Shown here piece after piece: positions 1-9,438 of a DNA stretch of 64,000 bases. The stretch is from Aerococcus urinaeequi. GTDB lineage: Bacteria > Bacillota > Bacilli > Lactobacillales > Aerococcaceae. The notes beneath the pieces were generated by a model. The model ran no database searches and had not been told where the DNA came from. It worked only from the letters and a program-made list of their open reading frames with translations. The stretch is taken from the NCBI RefSeq assembly GCF_001543205.1, contig NZ_CP014162.1, positions 1 through 64,000 of the forward strand. Reading direction: 5' to 3'. Position 1 is the first letter of the stretch. Each line of letters starts with the position of its first letter. The position numbers and the translations under genes are program-made.

Positions 1-1223
1 GTTAACCATTTGGCAATAGTAATTTTCAGTTCTGAATCAGATTCAAGAGAGAAGACATTTTGCACAGTCCCCTTACCAAATGTTTGGCTACCAACAACTG
101 GTATACCTGCAGATTCTTGTAGGGCTGCAGCTAGGATTTCTGAAGCTGAAGCAGACCCTTCGTCTACTAATAAGACCACATCTTCATCAACTTGGAAGTC
201 ACCGTAATCAGCGTCTGATGCTTCATATACATAAGGATCCGCATCTTTTTCTTGGACTTGCATAATGGTATCCCCATCATTTAAGAACATATTGGCGATT
301 TGTAGGGCAGAAGTTAATAAACCACCTGGATTACTGCGAACGTCTAGGACAAATTTCTCAGCTCCTTGTGATCTTAAATCTTCAATAGCTGCAACCAATT
401 CGTCGTATGTTGGAGTCGAAAAACTAGTAATTTGAACATAACCAGTGTTATCTTGCCCTTCTAACATTTCATAATAAACGGTTTGAATTGGAACGGTATC
501 TCTAGTGACGGTTACATCAAAAGTATCTTCACCACGTTGAATCGTTAAAACAACATCACTGCCTGCTTCACCGCGGATTAAAGCGACTGCTTCTGTGGCG
601 GTATAACCTTGGATGGATTCACCGTTTACAGCTGTGATGATATCATTAGCCATTAAGCCGGCTTCCTCAGCAGGGGATCCTTTAATTGGGCTGACAATTT
701 GAATGTAGTCGTCTTTTTCCATGATCTCAGCCCCGATACCTTCAAATGACCCTTCGATGGTCTCATCTAATTGTTGGGCTGATTGATCGGTTAAATACTG
801 AGAATATGGGTCTTCAAGGACTTGCGTCATCCCAGAAATAGCCCCGTCAACAACCGCATCCCGGTCCACATCTTCTACGTAGTCTCCCACAATTGTAGAG
901 AAGGCAGCTTGGATTTTTTGGATTTCACTGGTGGTTAGCGCCGTACCTGAGGACCCTGTAATAACACTTTGACCAGGTAAACGGCCAGTTAAGACGTAAG
1001 ATGTCCCAACAAAAGTTCCCCCACCAACGATAAGGATGGTCAGGATATATACTAGCCAAGAAACCCCGCGTTTTTTAGGTTTTTGGTCATTACCCAGCTC
1101 ATGTCCGTCTCGACCACTTGAATGGATTTCTTCCTCAGTAACTGCTATTTTATCTGATTCTTCATTGCTATTTTTATTATTTTTATTATTTTCTTTATTT
1201 TTTAAATCTTCATTTTCTGACAT
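1..1223 (-). CDS. ctpA: S41-family C-terminal processing peptidase (CtpA/CtpB-like), C-terminus cut by window edge
   Basis: Membrane-anchored carboxyl-terminal processing serine protease. The ATG at 1221-1223 opens a frame that runs off the window start, giving at least 407 residues. A low-complexity Asn/Lys/Glu-rich cytoplasmic tail (about residues 1-50) precedes one membrane segment (about 55-78), then a PDZ domain (PIKGSPAEEAGL motif) and the S41 core. The catalytic Ser lies in EGSASASE (about residue 359) and the general-base Lys in TFGKGTVQ (about 384), the 25-residue spacing known for Tsp/CtpB. Only the C-terminal end is missing. It lies downstream of yozE on the same strand. Family assignment is certain; the substrate is unknown. 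Confidence 0.93.
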   Translation of the reverse strand, partial: MSENEDLKNKENNKNNKNSNEESDKIAVTEEEIHSSGRDGHELGNDQKPKKRGVSWLVYILTILIVGGGTFVGTSYVLTGRLPGQSVITGSSGTALTTSEIQKIQAAFSTIVGDYVEDVDRDAVVDGAISGMTQVLEDPYSQYLTDQSAQQLDETIEGSFEGIGAEIMEKDDYIQIVSPIKGSPAEEAGLMANDIITAVNGESIQGYTATEAVALIRGEAGSDVVLTIQRGEDTFDVTVTRDTVPIQTVYYEMLEGQDNTGYVQITSFSTPTYDELVAAIEDLRSQGAEKFVLDVRSNPGGLLTSALQIANMFLNDGDTIMQVQEKDADPYVYEASDADYGDFQVDEDVVLLVDEGSASASEILAAALQESAGIPVVGSQTFGKGTVQNVFSLESDSELKITIAKWL

Positions 1224-1281
1224 ATGATTCACTACTTTCTGATAGACATGTTGGTTTCAAATATTTACCCAATATTTCCTC

Positions 1282-1515
1282 CTACACTTGGTATTTATCG
1301 GCGTAGGATTGCCAAACTTCATCAAATGTCGATACGTAGTCAGAATAGCGCTGGTTTAATTCAATATAATTGCTAATTGTTTCAAAATCGCTAGCTGATT
1401 TCGGAAAATCGCCATCTAAAAAGACCAGCTCAGCAAACTGCGCCTGCTGGTCACTATCTAGTAAATCGGCATTTCTAAATATTTGTACATAATGATAAAA
1501 GGACTGCGTAATCAT
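1282..1515 (-). CDS. yozE: YozE family protein (UPF0346)
   Basis: Small cytoplasmic protein of 77 residues from the YozE/UPF0346 family, whose fold is SAM-like and whose molecular role is unknown. The pattern Ser-Phe-Tyr near the N-terminus, FPK followed by DF, and FDEVWQSY near the C-terminus match the family. I chose ATG 1515; a GTG three bases upstream (1518) is an alternative, and the purine-rich AAGAAAGAG stretch lies just before both. It follows ypmS by about 20 bases and is probably translated from the same transcript, an order (ypmS-yozE) also seen in other Firmicutes. Confidence 0.82.
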   Translation of the reverse strand: MITQSFYHYVQIFRNADLLDSDQQAQFAELVFLDGDFPKSASDFETISNYIELNQRYSDYVSTFDEVWQSYADKYQV

Positions 1516-1539
1516 CACTCTTTCTTATTGTTGACTATA

Positions 1540-2193
1540 TTACTGGTTACCTTCCGTCTCTGTCTCGATTTGTTCCTCGATGTAGTTCAATGGCACATCC
1601 AGTAAGATGTTGATTTCATCGTTAGCTAAGTCAATGTCGCTGGCTCGAATAGCGAAATCCATGTCTTCAGACACTTGGTCCAATCGGATAATAATTTGCT
1701 CTTCACCGGATAACACTTGTAGCGGTAAATCTGTAGGTAAGGTCAATTGGAAGATAGCCAATACTGTTGAAGTTGGCAATTGTAAGCCCGCTAATTCAAT
1801 ATTGGTCACATCAATGGCGATATTCCCATCTTCCATGACTGATGGCTGCCCTTGCATGGTATAAGCCACTTTAGTCCCCAAAGCGTCTATCGTACCAGCA
1901 AATGACACTTGGTCATCCACCGTTAACTGATAAGGCACATCATCCCCACCGATCACTGCTGATACTAGTCGGTTGAAGGAAACAGTCGACAGGTTGGCTT
2001 CTGATGTGATCGTTTCATCACTCACTTCTTCTGTCGTTGCTGGTTCACCCACGCTGGCAGTTTCTTGATCAGCTGTTTGTATATACAGGTATAAAGCAAT
2101 TACAGGTACCAAAATTGCCAATAGTAATAACCAAAAAGCCCACTTCCAAAGATTTAATGGTCTCTTCGTCTTAGTGTTATTTTGTTTAGCCAA
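1540..2193 (-). CDS. ypmS: YpmS family protein (DUF2140), membrane-anchored
   Basis: 217-residue protein of the DUF2140/YpmS family. A short basic N-terminus is followed by one hydrophobic segment (about residues 16-38), then an acidic Thr/Ser/Glu-rich linker and an extracellular domain of alternating beta-strand character (SFAGTIDALGTKVAYTM, ISIDVTNIEL-like stretches). This is a single-pass protein with its C-terminal domain outside. The biochemical function of the family is not established. It starts 17 bases after the dfrA stop, so the two are co-transcribed. Assignment rests on the topology and on the dfrA-ypmS-yozE neighbourhood as well as on the sequence. Confidence 0.78.
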   Translation of the reverse strand: MAKQNNTKTKRPLNLWKWAFWLLLLAILVPVIALYLYIQTADQETASVGEPATTEEVSDETITSEANLSTVSFNRLVSAVIGGDDVPYQLTVDDQVSFAGTIDALGTKVAYTMQGQPSVMEDGNIAIDVTNIELAGLQLPTSTVLAIFQLTLPTDLPLQVLSGEEQIIIRLDQVSEDMDFAIRASDIDLANDEINILLDVPLNYIEEQIETETEGNQ

Positions 2194-2210
2194 ATAACCT
2201 ACTCCTTCTT

Positions 2211-2714
2211 CTAGTCCTCGTCCTCTTTTCGGTAGAATACAAATTTGCGTGGGTAGGCATTCTTCTCATCCACCACCCCTTCGATCACCTCGTAAGCTTC
2301 AAAGTCATCTAGGTTTGGGTCAAAATGGACATCCCCATCAAATTCATGGTTAATTGTTGTCACGCGTAATTCAGAAATATAAGGCCAAAATAGGCGGTAA
2401 ATAGACTGGCCACCCATAATAATCACATCTTCTTTTTCAGCTAGCGCCAAGATGTTATCGATAGAATCGGTTAATTCAACATCCGTTTGGTCATAGTCTG
2501 ATTCAAAAGGTGATTTCTGGCGGGTAATAATAATATTGTGACGGTTTGCTAATGGCTTATAATCCAAACCTGCGTATGTCTTACGCCCCATCACAACAGT
2601 CTTACCAACTGTTTGTTCTTTAAAGAACTTCAAGTCGTTTGGTAAGTGCCAAGGTAGTTTGCCACCTTTTCCAATTAAATGGTTGATATCTTGTGCCCAG
2701 ATTGCAATTAACAT
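2211..2714 (-). CDS. dfrA: Dihydrofolate reductase
   Basis: Reduces dihydrofolate to tetrahydrofolate with NADPH, recycling the dihydrofolate made by the adjacent thymidylate synthase. 167 residues, the usual length. Visible family motifs are the N-terminal AIWAQDINHLIGKGGKLPWHLP (split here: IGKGGKLPWHLP carries the Trp/Pro and Leu of the folate pocket), the active-site Asp at PNDLKFF, TVGKTVVMGRKTY for NADPH contact, and IIMGGQSIYRLF. An AAGGAGG ribosome-binding site sits 7 bases before ATG 2714. Located 55 bases downstream of thyA in a thyA-dfrA-ypmS-yozE cluster. No resistance-type signature was looked for beyond motif inspection. Confidence 0.96.
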   Translation of the reverse strand: MLIAIWAQDINHLIGKGGKLPWHLPNDLKFFKEQTVGKTVVMGRKTYAGLDYKPLANRHNIIITRQKSPFESDYDQTDVELTDSIDNILALAEKEDVIIMGGQSIYRLFWPYISELRVTTINHEFDGDVHFDPNLDDFEAYEVIEGVVDEKNAYPRKFVFYRKEDED

Positions 2715-2769
2715 AGTAATTCCTCCTTATCAACTTGTGACAGAAATAGGTCTTGATTGTTATCTATTA

Positions 2770-3723
2770 TTATACCGCTACTGGTGCCTTAATTGCATCA
2801 TGTGCTTTATAACCTTTAACTTTAATATCATCTTTTTCTAGATCAAAGATGGATTTACCTTCGCCACCAATTTCTAAAGTTGGTAGGTCAAGTGGTTGAC
2901 GACTTAATTGTTCATTAACTTGGTCAAAATGGTTATTGTAAATATGCGCATCGCCAAAGGTATGAACATAGTCCCCAACCTCTAATCCTGCCTCACGTGC
3001 CAATAAATGTGTCAATAAAGCATAAGAGGCGATATTAAATGGTACACCTAGGAAGGCATCGCCAGAACGTTGGTAGAGTTGGCAAGATAACTTACCATCT
3101 TGAACGTAGAATTGACTCATTGTATGACAAGGTGGTAAAGCCATATCTGGCACATCTTCTGGGTTCCAAGCTGAAAGGATAATCCGACGTGAATCTGGGT
3201 TATGTTTCAATTGATCGATAATATTAGCAATTTGATCAATGGCATCACCCTCACGTGTCTCCCAATGACGCCATTGTTTACCGTAAACATTCCCTAATTC
3301 ACCAAATTCTTTAGCGAAATCATCATCTTCTAAGACGCGTTGGCAAAATTCTTGTTTCACTTCTTGATAGATCTTTTTAAATTCTGGGTCAGCGTCAGCT
3401 CGTAAACCAAAGTCCGTCATATCTGGTCCTTGATAAGCATCAGATTCAACCCAACGCTTAAAGGCCCATTCATCCCAGATATGATTGTTATTTTCTAGTA
3501 AATAGCGGATATTGGTATCCCCTTTTAGGAACCATAACAATTCACTCTTGATTAAACCAAAAGGTACTTTTTTAGTCGTTAATAAAGGAAATCCTTCGCT
3601 TAAATCAAAGCGCATTTGGTAACCAAAAACTGATCTGGTACCTACACCCGTACGGTCGCTCTTATCTTGTCCATTATCTAAAATGTGCTGTAGAAAATCT
3701 AAGTATTGCTTTGCCAAACTCAT
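2770..3723 (-). CDS. thyA: Thymidylate synthase
   Basis: Methylates dUMP to dTMP using methylene-tetrahydrofolate, producing dihydrofolate for the DfrA encoded next. 317 residues with the complete ThyA pattern: [12 protein letters not shown] near the N-terminus, [13 protein letters not shown], the catalytic Cys in [32 protein letters not shown], and a C-terminal IKAPVAV tail that closes on the substrate. The GGGGG ribosome-binding site is only 2 bases from ATG 3723, so an internal TTG two codons later may also be used; the product would differ by two residues. Classical ThyA, not the flavin-dependent ThyX. Confidence 0.97.
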   Translation of the reverse strand: MSLAKQYLDFLQHILDNGQDKSDRTGVGTRSVFGYQMRFDLSEGFPLLTTKKVPFGLIKSELLWFLKGDTNIRYLLENNNHIWDEWAFKRWVESDAYQGPDMTDFGLRADADPEFKKIYQEVKQEFCQRVLEDDDFAKEFGELGNVYGKQWRHWETREGDAIDQIANIIDQLKHNPDSRRIILSAWNPEDVPDMALPPCHTMSQFYVQDGKLSCQLYQRSGDAFLGVPFNIASYALLTHLLAREAGLEVGDYVHTFGDAHIYNNHFDQVNEQLSRQPLDLPTLEIGGEGKSIFDLEKDDIKVKGYKAHDAIKAPVAV

Positions 3724-3784
3724 TGCCCCCTAATTTAATTTGAATCAACTTCTTGTTTTTTATTTCATAATAAATTTTCTGATA

Positions 3785-5698
3785 CTAATTTTCTAATGTA
3801 GATAGGTATTCCCAGTAGCTCATTTTTTCAAGCAAATCATTTTCTTTGCTATCTTTCTCTAATTGCAATTCGGATAGTTTGCCGTAATCATTTCCGTTTT
3901 CGTTCATTGCCTGGTCAATGTCTTCAATATCCATTTCTAATTGTTCAATTTCACTCTCAATAACGGCCCAATCTTTCTTCTCTTGCCAAGACATTCGCTT
4001 AGCTTTTGGTGACTCTTCTGTCACTGACTCAGTAGCTTGGTTGTTTGGCTTACTTTGACTGGACACTTTTTGCGATTGACTAGATTGATTTTTTGCTTGT
4101 TTCATTGCGTCTCTATAGTCATGGTAGTTACCATAGAATAATTGTACTGTATTGTCCAAGCTGTCCACAATGATAAGCTTCTCAACTACCTTGTCTAGGA
4201 AATACCGATCATGGGAAACGGTAATCACAGCTCCTTGGAAGGTCTCTAGGTAGTCTTCTAAGACAGATAAGGTATCAATATCTAAATCGTTTGTCGGTTC
4301 GTCTAAAAGTAAGACATTGGGTCTAGTCATCAATATCTTCAATAGGTACAGTCGTTTTCTTTCCCCACCTGATAGCGTGCCAATTAACATGCCATGCGAT
4401 TCACGGGGGAACAAGAATTGCTCTAGCATTTGCGCTGCAGATGCTTGGGTCCCGTCATCATAAACGTACTCAGAAGCGATTTCCTGCACGTAGTTGATCA
4501 CCCTTTTGTCTTCTGGTAGGTCAGTAGGGATTTGTTGGAAGTAGGCGATACGGACCGTTTCACCCGTTTTTACTTCACCTGAAAGTGGCGCTTGTATGCC
4601 AGCAATGGTGTTTAGGAAGGTCGTTTTACCAGCCCCATTATCCCCGATTATCCCGATACGCTCCTTATTCTGTAATAATAGATTGATATTGGTGATTAAG
4701 GGTTTATTTGGGTAACCTACCGTTAAGTTATCGAATTCAAGGACTTTATTACCCAACCGTTGAGTATCCAAGTCCACTGTCAATTCACTATCATCTGTTG
4801 TTTGGCTTACTTTTTCTTTCAAGTTTTCAAACCGATGAATGCGGGCTTGTTGTTTAGTGGTTCTAGCTTTAGCCCCTTTACGCATCCAAGCCAACTCACT
4901 CTTGTACAATTTCTTTTGTTTTGCCATAGTTGCTGCTTCAATTTCATGCTCAGACTGCAATTTTTCCAAATAAATTTGGTAATTACCCTCGTATTGCTTC
5001 AAGTCACCCCGGTCCAAAGCAAAGATATGTGTCGTGATTTGGTCTAAGAAGTACCGGTCATGGGTTACAACTAGGACTGATTTCTTGTAATTAGCAATGT
5101 AGTTTTCTAACCATTCCACCATTTCAAAATCCAAGTGGTTGGTAGGCTCGTCCATCAGTAACAAATCCGGTTCTTCAATCAAAACTTTAGCCAAACCGAC
5201 CCGTTTCCGTTGGCCCCCAGACAAGACGTTCACTTCTTGGGTTAGGTCATGAATACCTAATTTAGATAAGATCGTTTGGATTGTCGTATCCAAAGTCCAA
5301 GCGTTTTGCGCATTCATTTCTTGCTCAATCTGCTGAAATCTCTTTTGTAATTGGCTATTTTCTGGTTCTAATTGCAAGTCTAAGGTAATTTCTTCATACC
5401 GACCAACTAATTGGACGATAGGACTTTCAGAGTGATAAACAGCCTCAAAAATCGTTTGGCTTTCATCTAGCTCTGGATCTTGAGTGACAATGCCCACTGT
5501 AAAGTCTTTTGGATGTTCGATCTGCCCTTGATCTAGGCTAGATTTCCCCGCAATAATATTTAATAAGGTGGTCTTACCTGAACCATTGGCCCCAACCAAA
5601 CCAACGTGTTGCCCTTCTCTAATTAAAAAGGAAACATCATTTAATAGTTGTTTCATGCCATATGTTTTTGACCAATTTAACGCTTTATAATCTTTCAT
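3785..5698 (-). CDS. ABC-F family ATPase, Uup-like
   Basis: Soluble twin-ATPase of the ABC-F class, proteins that act on the ribosome or on nucleic acids and have no membrane domain. 637 residues. First ATPase: Walker A GANGSGKTT (residues 36-44), signature LSGGQRKR, Walker B LLLMDEPTNHLD. A charged linker rich in Lys/Arg (RKGAKARTTKQQARI) joins it to the second ATPase: GDNGAGKTT, LSGGERKR, LLLDEPTNDLD. The C-terminal 80 residues form a Glu/Lys-rich coiled coil after a Ser/Gln-rich linker, the arrangement typical of Uup. It is monocistronic and divergent from the small membrane protein at 5871. A resistance role is not indicated; housekeeping Uup function is more likely. Confidence 0.88.
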   Translation of the reverse strand: MKDYKALNWSKTYGMKQLLNDVSFLIREGQHVGLVGANGSGKTTLLNIIAGKSSLDQGQIEHPKDFTVGIVTQDPELDESQTIFEAVYHSESPIVQLVGRYEEITLDLQLEPENSQLQKRFQQIEQEMNAQNAWTLDTTIQTILSKLGIHDLTQEVNVLSGGQRKRVGLAKVLIEEPDLLLMDEPTNHLDFEMVEWLENYIANYKKSVLVVTHDRYFLDQITTHIFALDRGDLKQYEGNYQIYLEKLQSEHEIEAATMAKQKKLYKSELAWMRKGAKARTTKQQARIHRFENLKEKVSQTTDDSELTVDLDTQRLGNKVLEFDNLTVGYPNKPLITNINLLLQNKERIGIIGDNGAGKTTFLNTIAGIQAPLSGEVKTGETVRIAYFQQIPTDLPEDKRVINYVQEIASEYVYDDGTQASAAQMLEQFLFPRESHGMLIGTLSGGERKRLYLLKILMTRPNVLLLDEPTNDLDIDTLSVLEDYLETFQGAVITVSHDRYFLDKVVEKLIIVDSLDNTVQLFYGNYHDYRDAMKQAKNQSSQSQKVSSQSKPNNQATESVTEESPKAKRMSWQEKKDWAVIESEIEQLEMDIEDIDQAMNENGNDYGKLSELQLEKDSKENDLLEKMSYWEYLSTLEN

Positions 5699-5808
5699 AT
5701 ATAACCTAGTCCTCTCCGTTCATTCTGTTTTATTTTACCATATAACAGAGGCTATTCAGAATGCTTTAGCAATTCTTATCTTTAAGGCTGACAAATAATG
5801 ACTATCAT

Positions 5809-5837
5809 TTTCCAAAATTGCAATAATCCGGTATAAT
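5809..5837 (+). promoter_or_regulatory. Candidate sigma-A promoter for the 5871 gene
   Basis: TTTCCA (4 of 6 matches to TTGACA) at 5809-5814 and a perfect TATAAT at 5832-5837 with a 17-base spacer; the coding start is 34 bases beyond the -10. Confidence 0.6.
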
Positions 5838-5870
5838 AAACCAATTAAATCCTATTGGAGGTGACCACTC

Positions 5871-6230
5871 ATGAATAACAAACGTCGTGTCTATGTATAC
5901 AACGGGTCCTCAGGTTTAGGCTGTCTCGGTCTGATTCTGGTCTTAGCCCTACTCATTTTCCTATTCATATTCTTCACGAAATTATTTATCCAACTCTTCC
6001 CGACATTATTATTGATTCTGTCAATCATCTTACTAGTCAGCAGTATCTATAACTTATGGCAATGGCGGAAAAAGGACAAGCATGCACAAGCTGGCGGCTT
6101 TATCGAAGTTGATGGCGTCATCGAACCCATCGAAGCGCCAGATAATCAAGCAAAAGACTACCATACACAAAGAATTTTCACATCAATTGCCGGTATCATC
6201 ATAGCCCTATTACTAATGAAATACCTATAG
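5871..6230 (+). CDS. Small membrane protein of unknown function
   Basis: 119-residue protein I do not recognise. Two long hydrophobic segments lie near the N-terminus (about residues 17-38 and 42-62), followed by a basic WRKKDKHAQ stretch, an acidic loop (VDGVIEPIEAPDNQ) and a third hydrophobic segment at the C-terminus (about 104-118). This gives three transmembrane helices. A strong TTGGAGGTGA ribosome-binding site precedes ATG 5871, and a sigma-A promoter lies upstream, so it is a real gene. The next frame opens one base after its stop codon. Confidence 0.7.
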   Translation: MNNKRRVYVYNGSSGLGCLGLILVLALLIFLFIFFTKLFIQLFPTLLLILSIILLVSSIYNLWQWRKKDKHAQAGGFIEVDGVIEPIEAPDNQAKDYHTQRIFTSIAGIIIALLLMKYL

Positions 6231-6231
6231 T

Positions 6232-6545
6232 ATGGGCTGGACCGGATTCCTTCTAAATAACATTGTCTCTGTTATTCCATGTAACTTACACGGTTTAGTC
6301 ATGTTCTAGCCTACGGACCAGTTGCTGGCTTTGCCGCATCCGTGACCTTTCTTATCATCGGGGCCTTCCTATACTTTTTGATCTTTAGGCATTACGGCGA
6401 CCTATTCGTCCAAGCTTTTATTCCTGATCGAGTTTACCAAAAATCTGTTCTGGCCTTCTCTAAACCACTGCCTACATTCATCTATTTTGCAGGTGCTACA
6501 GGTTTGGGAAATGTCTTGATTAATTGGCTACCTACTATAATGTAG
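6232..6545 (+). pseudogene. Frameshifted remnant of a membrane protein gene
   Basis: An ATG at 6232, one base after the upstream stop, opens a frame reading MGWTGFLLNNIVSVIPC and then NLHGLVMF before a TAG at 6307. In a second frame the sequence continues as LAYGPVAGFAASVTFLIIGAFL and stays open to the stop at 6543-6545, containing two hydrophobic segments. The two halves join naturally around 6300-6308, so a small indel seems to have split one gene of roughly 100 residues. The parent family is not recognised. A GTG at 6342 could in principle start a 67-residue protein but has no convincing ribosome-binding site. Confidence 0.45.
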
Positions 6546-6569
6546 TTGAAATCTTTCAAAATAAACCTT

Positions 6570-6606
6570 AAAAAACGTTCGTGAAAATCTCACGAACGTT
6601 TTTTAT
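6570..6606. terminator. Bidirectional intrinsic terminator
   Basis: Perfect inverted repeat of about 14 base pairs (AAACGTTCGTGA / TCACGAACGTTT) with a 5-base loop and A/T runs on both sides, between the converging 5871/6232 locus and ftsH. It serves both strands. Confidence 0.9.
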
Positions 6607-6614
6607 ATTACTTG

Positions 6615-8504
6615 TTATTTATTTAAAATTTGCATGAATTGTTGACCGGTAATGGTTTCTTCCTGAATTAAGTATTCAGACAGCTCATCCAATTTTTCGC
6701 GGTTATTCATCAAGATTTCGCCGGCTTCTTGATGGGCACGTTTGATCAATTCAATGACTTCTTGATCTGCTTTTTCAGCGGTACCACCGGATACCTGACT
6801 CTGTGTATTGTCAGACAAGTAACGGTTGGTACGACTTTCCAATTGCATCATGCCGAAAGTATCCGACATCCCGTATTGAGTGACCATAGAACGGGCAATT
6901 TTCGTCATTTTTTCAATATCATTTGAAGCCCCGGTAGTGATTTCACCAAAGACCACTTCTTCAGCGGCACGTCCACCTGCAAGGGTCATCAATTGATTGT
7001 ACAACTCTTGTTTGGTGTAAAGTGATTTCTCTCCCGTTTCAACCTGCATGGTATACCCAAGGGCACCTGACGTACGCGGTATAATCGTAATCTTCTCAAC
7101 TGGCGCTGAACCAGATTGTTGGGCCGCAACAAGGGTGTGACCAATTTCGTGGTAAGAAACGACGCGACGTTCTTCTGGCGATAAGATATCGTTCTTCTTG
7201 ATTTGACCAGCTAAGACAACATCTACCGATTCATCCAAGTCAATTTGGCTAATTTCCTTGTGCTTGTTACGAACGGCACGCAGCCCCGCTTCGTTAATGA
7301 TATTGGCTAGGTCTGCTCCGGATGCCCCAGCAGTCGCACGGGCAATGTAACGGTAATCGATATTTTGACCCATCTTATATTCTTTAGCGTGGACACGAAG
7401 AATTTCTTCACGGCCTTTTAAGTCAGGAAATTCCATAGACACTTGACGGTCAAAACGGCCAGGACGTAACAAGGCTTTATCTAATGATTCAGGGCGGTTA
7501 GTTGCAGCTAGGATGATAACACCCTTGTCGCCTTCGAACCCATCCATTTCAGTAAGCAACTGGTTTAAAGTCTGCTCACGTTCGTCATTGGTTGAATAAG
7601 GATTGTCACGAGATTTACCAATAGTATCAATCTCATCAATGAATACGATACATGGCGCTTTATCGTTGGCTTGTTTAAAGAGGTCACGCACTTTAGCTGC
7701 CCCTCGTCCAACAAACATCTCAACAAATTCAGAACCTGCGATAGAGAAGAATGGGACACCAGCTTCACCAGCAACGGCTTTGGCCATCAAAGTTTTACCT
7801 GTCCCAGGAGGACCTACTAGTAAGACACCACGCGGTGCTTGGGCACCGATTTCTTGGTATTTCTTCGGTTCCTTCAAGTAATCTACCACTTCAACCAAAG
7901 ACTCTTTGGCTTCATCTTGACCAGCCACATCTTTAAAGTTTCGTGAATTATCTGATTTCACATAAATTTTGGCATCTGATTTACCAAAGTTCATGCCACC
8001 AAAGCCACCACCACCTGAAAGGTCAATCTTAGAATCAGAACTACCTGTCATCTTCTGCATTAGTTTACGCATTAACCAATAAATCACAGCAAACGGTAAA
8101 ATAAAGGTCAGTAAGAATGAGATAAATGGTGACGTTGGTTGATAGATTTCCGTTTGGTAAGTCACATTGTTCGATTCCAAACGGTTAACTAAATCAGGAT
8201 CATCCACCTTACCAGTGGTATATACTTGCATTTCGCCGTCCGTTTCAGCGGTCCAAGTTAAATCATATTGATTAATTTCAACACTTTCTACCTGGCCAGC
8301 ATCTACTTGGCTCACAAATGAAGAATAAGGAACTTCTTCTACCTGCATCCCAGTAATGGCTGGGAATAATAAATTCAAACCAAGGATTACCAATATTATC
8401 CACCAGAAGGCATTCATAAAGTTGAAATAACCACCACCATTAGGTGAGTTCCCAAAATTAAACCCTTTCTTCCGATTTTTATTCTGTTTTCTATTTTTGC
8501 TCAT
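6615..8504 (-). CDS. ftsH: ATP-dependent zinc metalloprotease FtsH
   Basis: Membrane-bound AAA+ protease that extracts and degrades membrane and regulatory proteins. 629 residues from ATG 8502-8504; the longer frame upstream is rejected because the AGGAGTG ribosome-binding site lies inside it. Order: basic N-terminus, membrane segment 1 (about 33-52), extracellular domain, membrane segment 2 (about 127-146), Walker A GPPGTGKT (231-238), Walker [10 protein letters not shown], arginine-finger region RPGRFDRQ, and the zinc site HEIGH (452-456) with the third ligand Glu/Asp further on. HEIGH rather than the more common HEAGH still keeps the HExxH ligands. In many Firmicutes ftsH follows tilS-hpt; here its upstream neighbour is dcd. 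Confidence 0.97.
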   Translation of the reverse strand: MSKNRKQNKNRKKGFNFGNSPNGGGYFNFMNAFWWIILVILGLNLLFPAITGMQVEEVPYSSFVSQVDAGQVESVEINQYDLTWTAETDGEMQVYTTGKVDDPDLVNRLESNNVTYQTEIYQPTSPFISFLLTFILPFAVIYWLMRKLMQKMTGSSDSKIDLSGGGGFGGMNFGKSDAKIYVKSDNSRNFKDVAGQDEAKESLVEVVDYLKEPKKYQEIGAQAPRGVLLVGPPGTGKTLMAKAVAGEAGVPFFSIAGSEFVEMFVGRGAAKVRDLFKQANDKAPCIVFIDEIDTIGKSRDNPYSTNDEREQTLNQLLTEMDGFEGDKGVIILAATNRPESLDKALLRPGRFDRQVSMEFPDLKGREEILRVHAKEYKMGQNIDYRYIARATAGASGADLANIINEAGLRAVRNKHKEISQIDLDESVDVVLAGQIKKNDILSPEERRVVSYHEIGHTLVAAQQSGSAPVEKITIIPRTSGALGYTMQVETGEKSLYTKQELYNQLMTLAGGRAAEEVVFGEITTGASNDIEKMTKIARSMVTQYGMSDTFGMMQLESRTNRYLSDNTQSQVSGGTAEKADQEVIELIKRAHQEAGEILMNNREKLDELSEYLIQEETITGQQFMQILNK

Positions 8505-8641
8505 ATATTCACTCCTACTCATTTTGTCAAAAATATATAAGTTATTTAGACCTGACATCCTTGTCAGATTCTACACTCCTTAACTACAAATATATTATAA
8601 CCTATCCAAAGTCAAATTTGGTCAAAGTAAACTTGCTTTCA

Positions 8642-8668
8642 CAAAAAAAGCCATATTCATGGCTTTTC
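8642..8668 (-). terminator. Intrinsic terminator of dcd
   Basis: On the minus strand AAAGCCAT-GAAT-ATGGCTTT is followed directly by a run of seven T. It lies 32 bases past the dcd stop and before ftsH. Confidence 0.85.
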
Positions 8669-8699
8669 TTCACATAATATTCATAATTGGACTGGCGCT

Positions 8700-9221
8700 T
8701 TATTTGATAAAATCTTGGTATAAACGTGATTCTTGAATCCCTTGGTTATTGGCATACTTCCCAGATGAATATAAATCGTATTCACCGTTAATTGTATGGT
8801 AGTAAATCTGGCAAATTTCAACATTTGGATAGATGCGAATTGGTTGTAAACAATGCATCTCTAAGGTCCAGTAACCTGAAAAACCAACATCACCGAATCC
8901 CGCAGTTACATGGATATATAAACCTAAACGACCAATTGATGAACGGCCTTCAAGCATGGGTACATATTTATCCGTTTCAGTATATTCCACTGTACGGCCT
9001 AAATACAATTTGCCTGGTTCTAATAAATATCCTTCTTCAGGAATTTGAATCGATTTCAAGGTTGGTTTTTTCTTCATATCCAACACATCATCTTCGTAAT
9101 AAGCCAATTCATTTGAGAGTCTCAAGTTATAAGAATTGGGATTAACCTGACTTTCATTAAATGGCGTTATTTTAATGCCAGTTCCTTGCTCCTCAGCAAT
9201 TTTCTTCCCTGATAAAATCAT
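8700..9221 (-). CDS. dcd: dCTP deaminase
   Basis: Deaminates dCTP towards dUTP/dUMP, feeding thymidylate synthesis. 173 residues. The family pattern is complete: NPNSYNLRL near the N-terminus, GRSSIGRLGL for phosphate contact, HVTAGFGDVGFSGYWTLEM with the catalytic Glu, then PIRIYPNVEICQIYY. The sequence alone does not tell whether it is the dUTP-forming or the bifunctional dUMP-forming type. It has its own terminator downstream and a TATAAT box at about 45 bases upstream of the ATG, so it is probably monocistronic. Functionally it complements thyA and dfrA encoded 5 kb away. Confidence 0.92.
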   Translation of the reverse strand: MILSGKKIAEEQGTGIKITPFNESQVNPNSYNLRLSNELAYYEDDVLDMKKKPTLKSIQIPEEGYLLEPGKLYLGRTVEYTETDKYVPMLEGRSSIGRLGLYIHVTAGFGDVGFSGYWTLEMHCLQPIRIYPNVEICQIYYHTINGEYDLYSSGKYANNQGIQESRLYQDFIK

Positions 9222-9391
9222 ACACTCACCCTTTGTTCACTATTTTATTTCATTATACCCTTAATTCTTTAAAAAGAAAGACAGTGTATGATAAAGCTTT
9301 TTAAAATGCTAAGTGAACAATTATTATTTTATCAAATGAGCTATCTTAAGTTTATTAGAAAAAGGAATTTGAGCACTCAAGCATCTTATAT

Positions 9392-9432
9392 AAAAAACTA
9401 AAAGCTAGAACAATAAATGTTCCAGCTTTTAG
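9392..9432 (-). terminator. Intrinsic terminator of the M20 peptidase locus
   Basis: On the minus strand CTAAAAGCTGGAAC pairs with GTTCTAGCTTTTAG around a 7-base loop (one mismatch) and a run of six T follows. It sits just past the stop at 9439. Confidence 0.9.
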
Positions 9433-9438
9433 CTTAGC

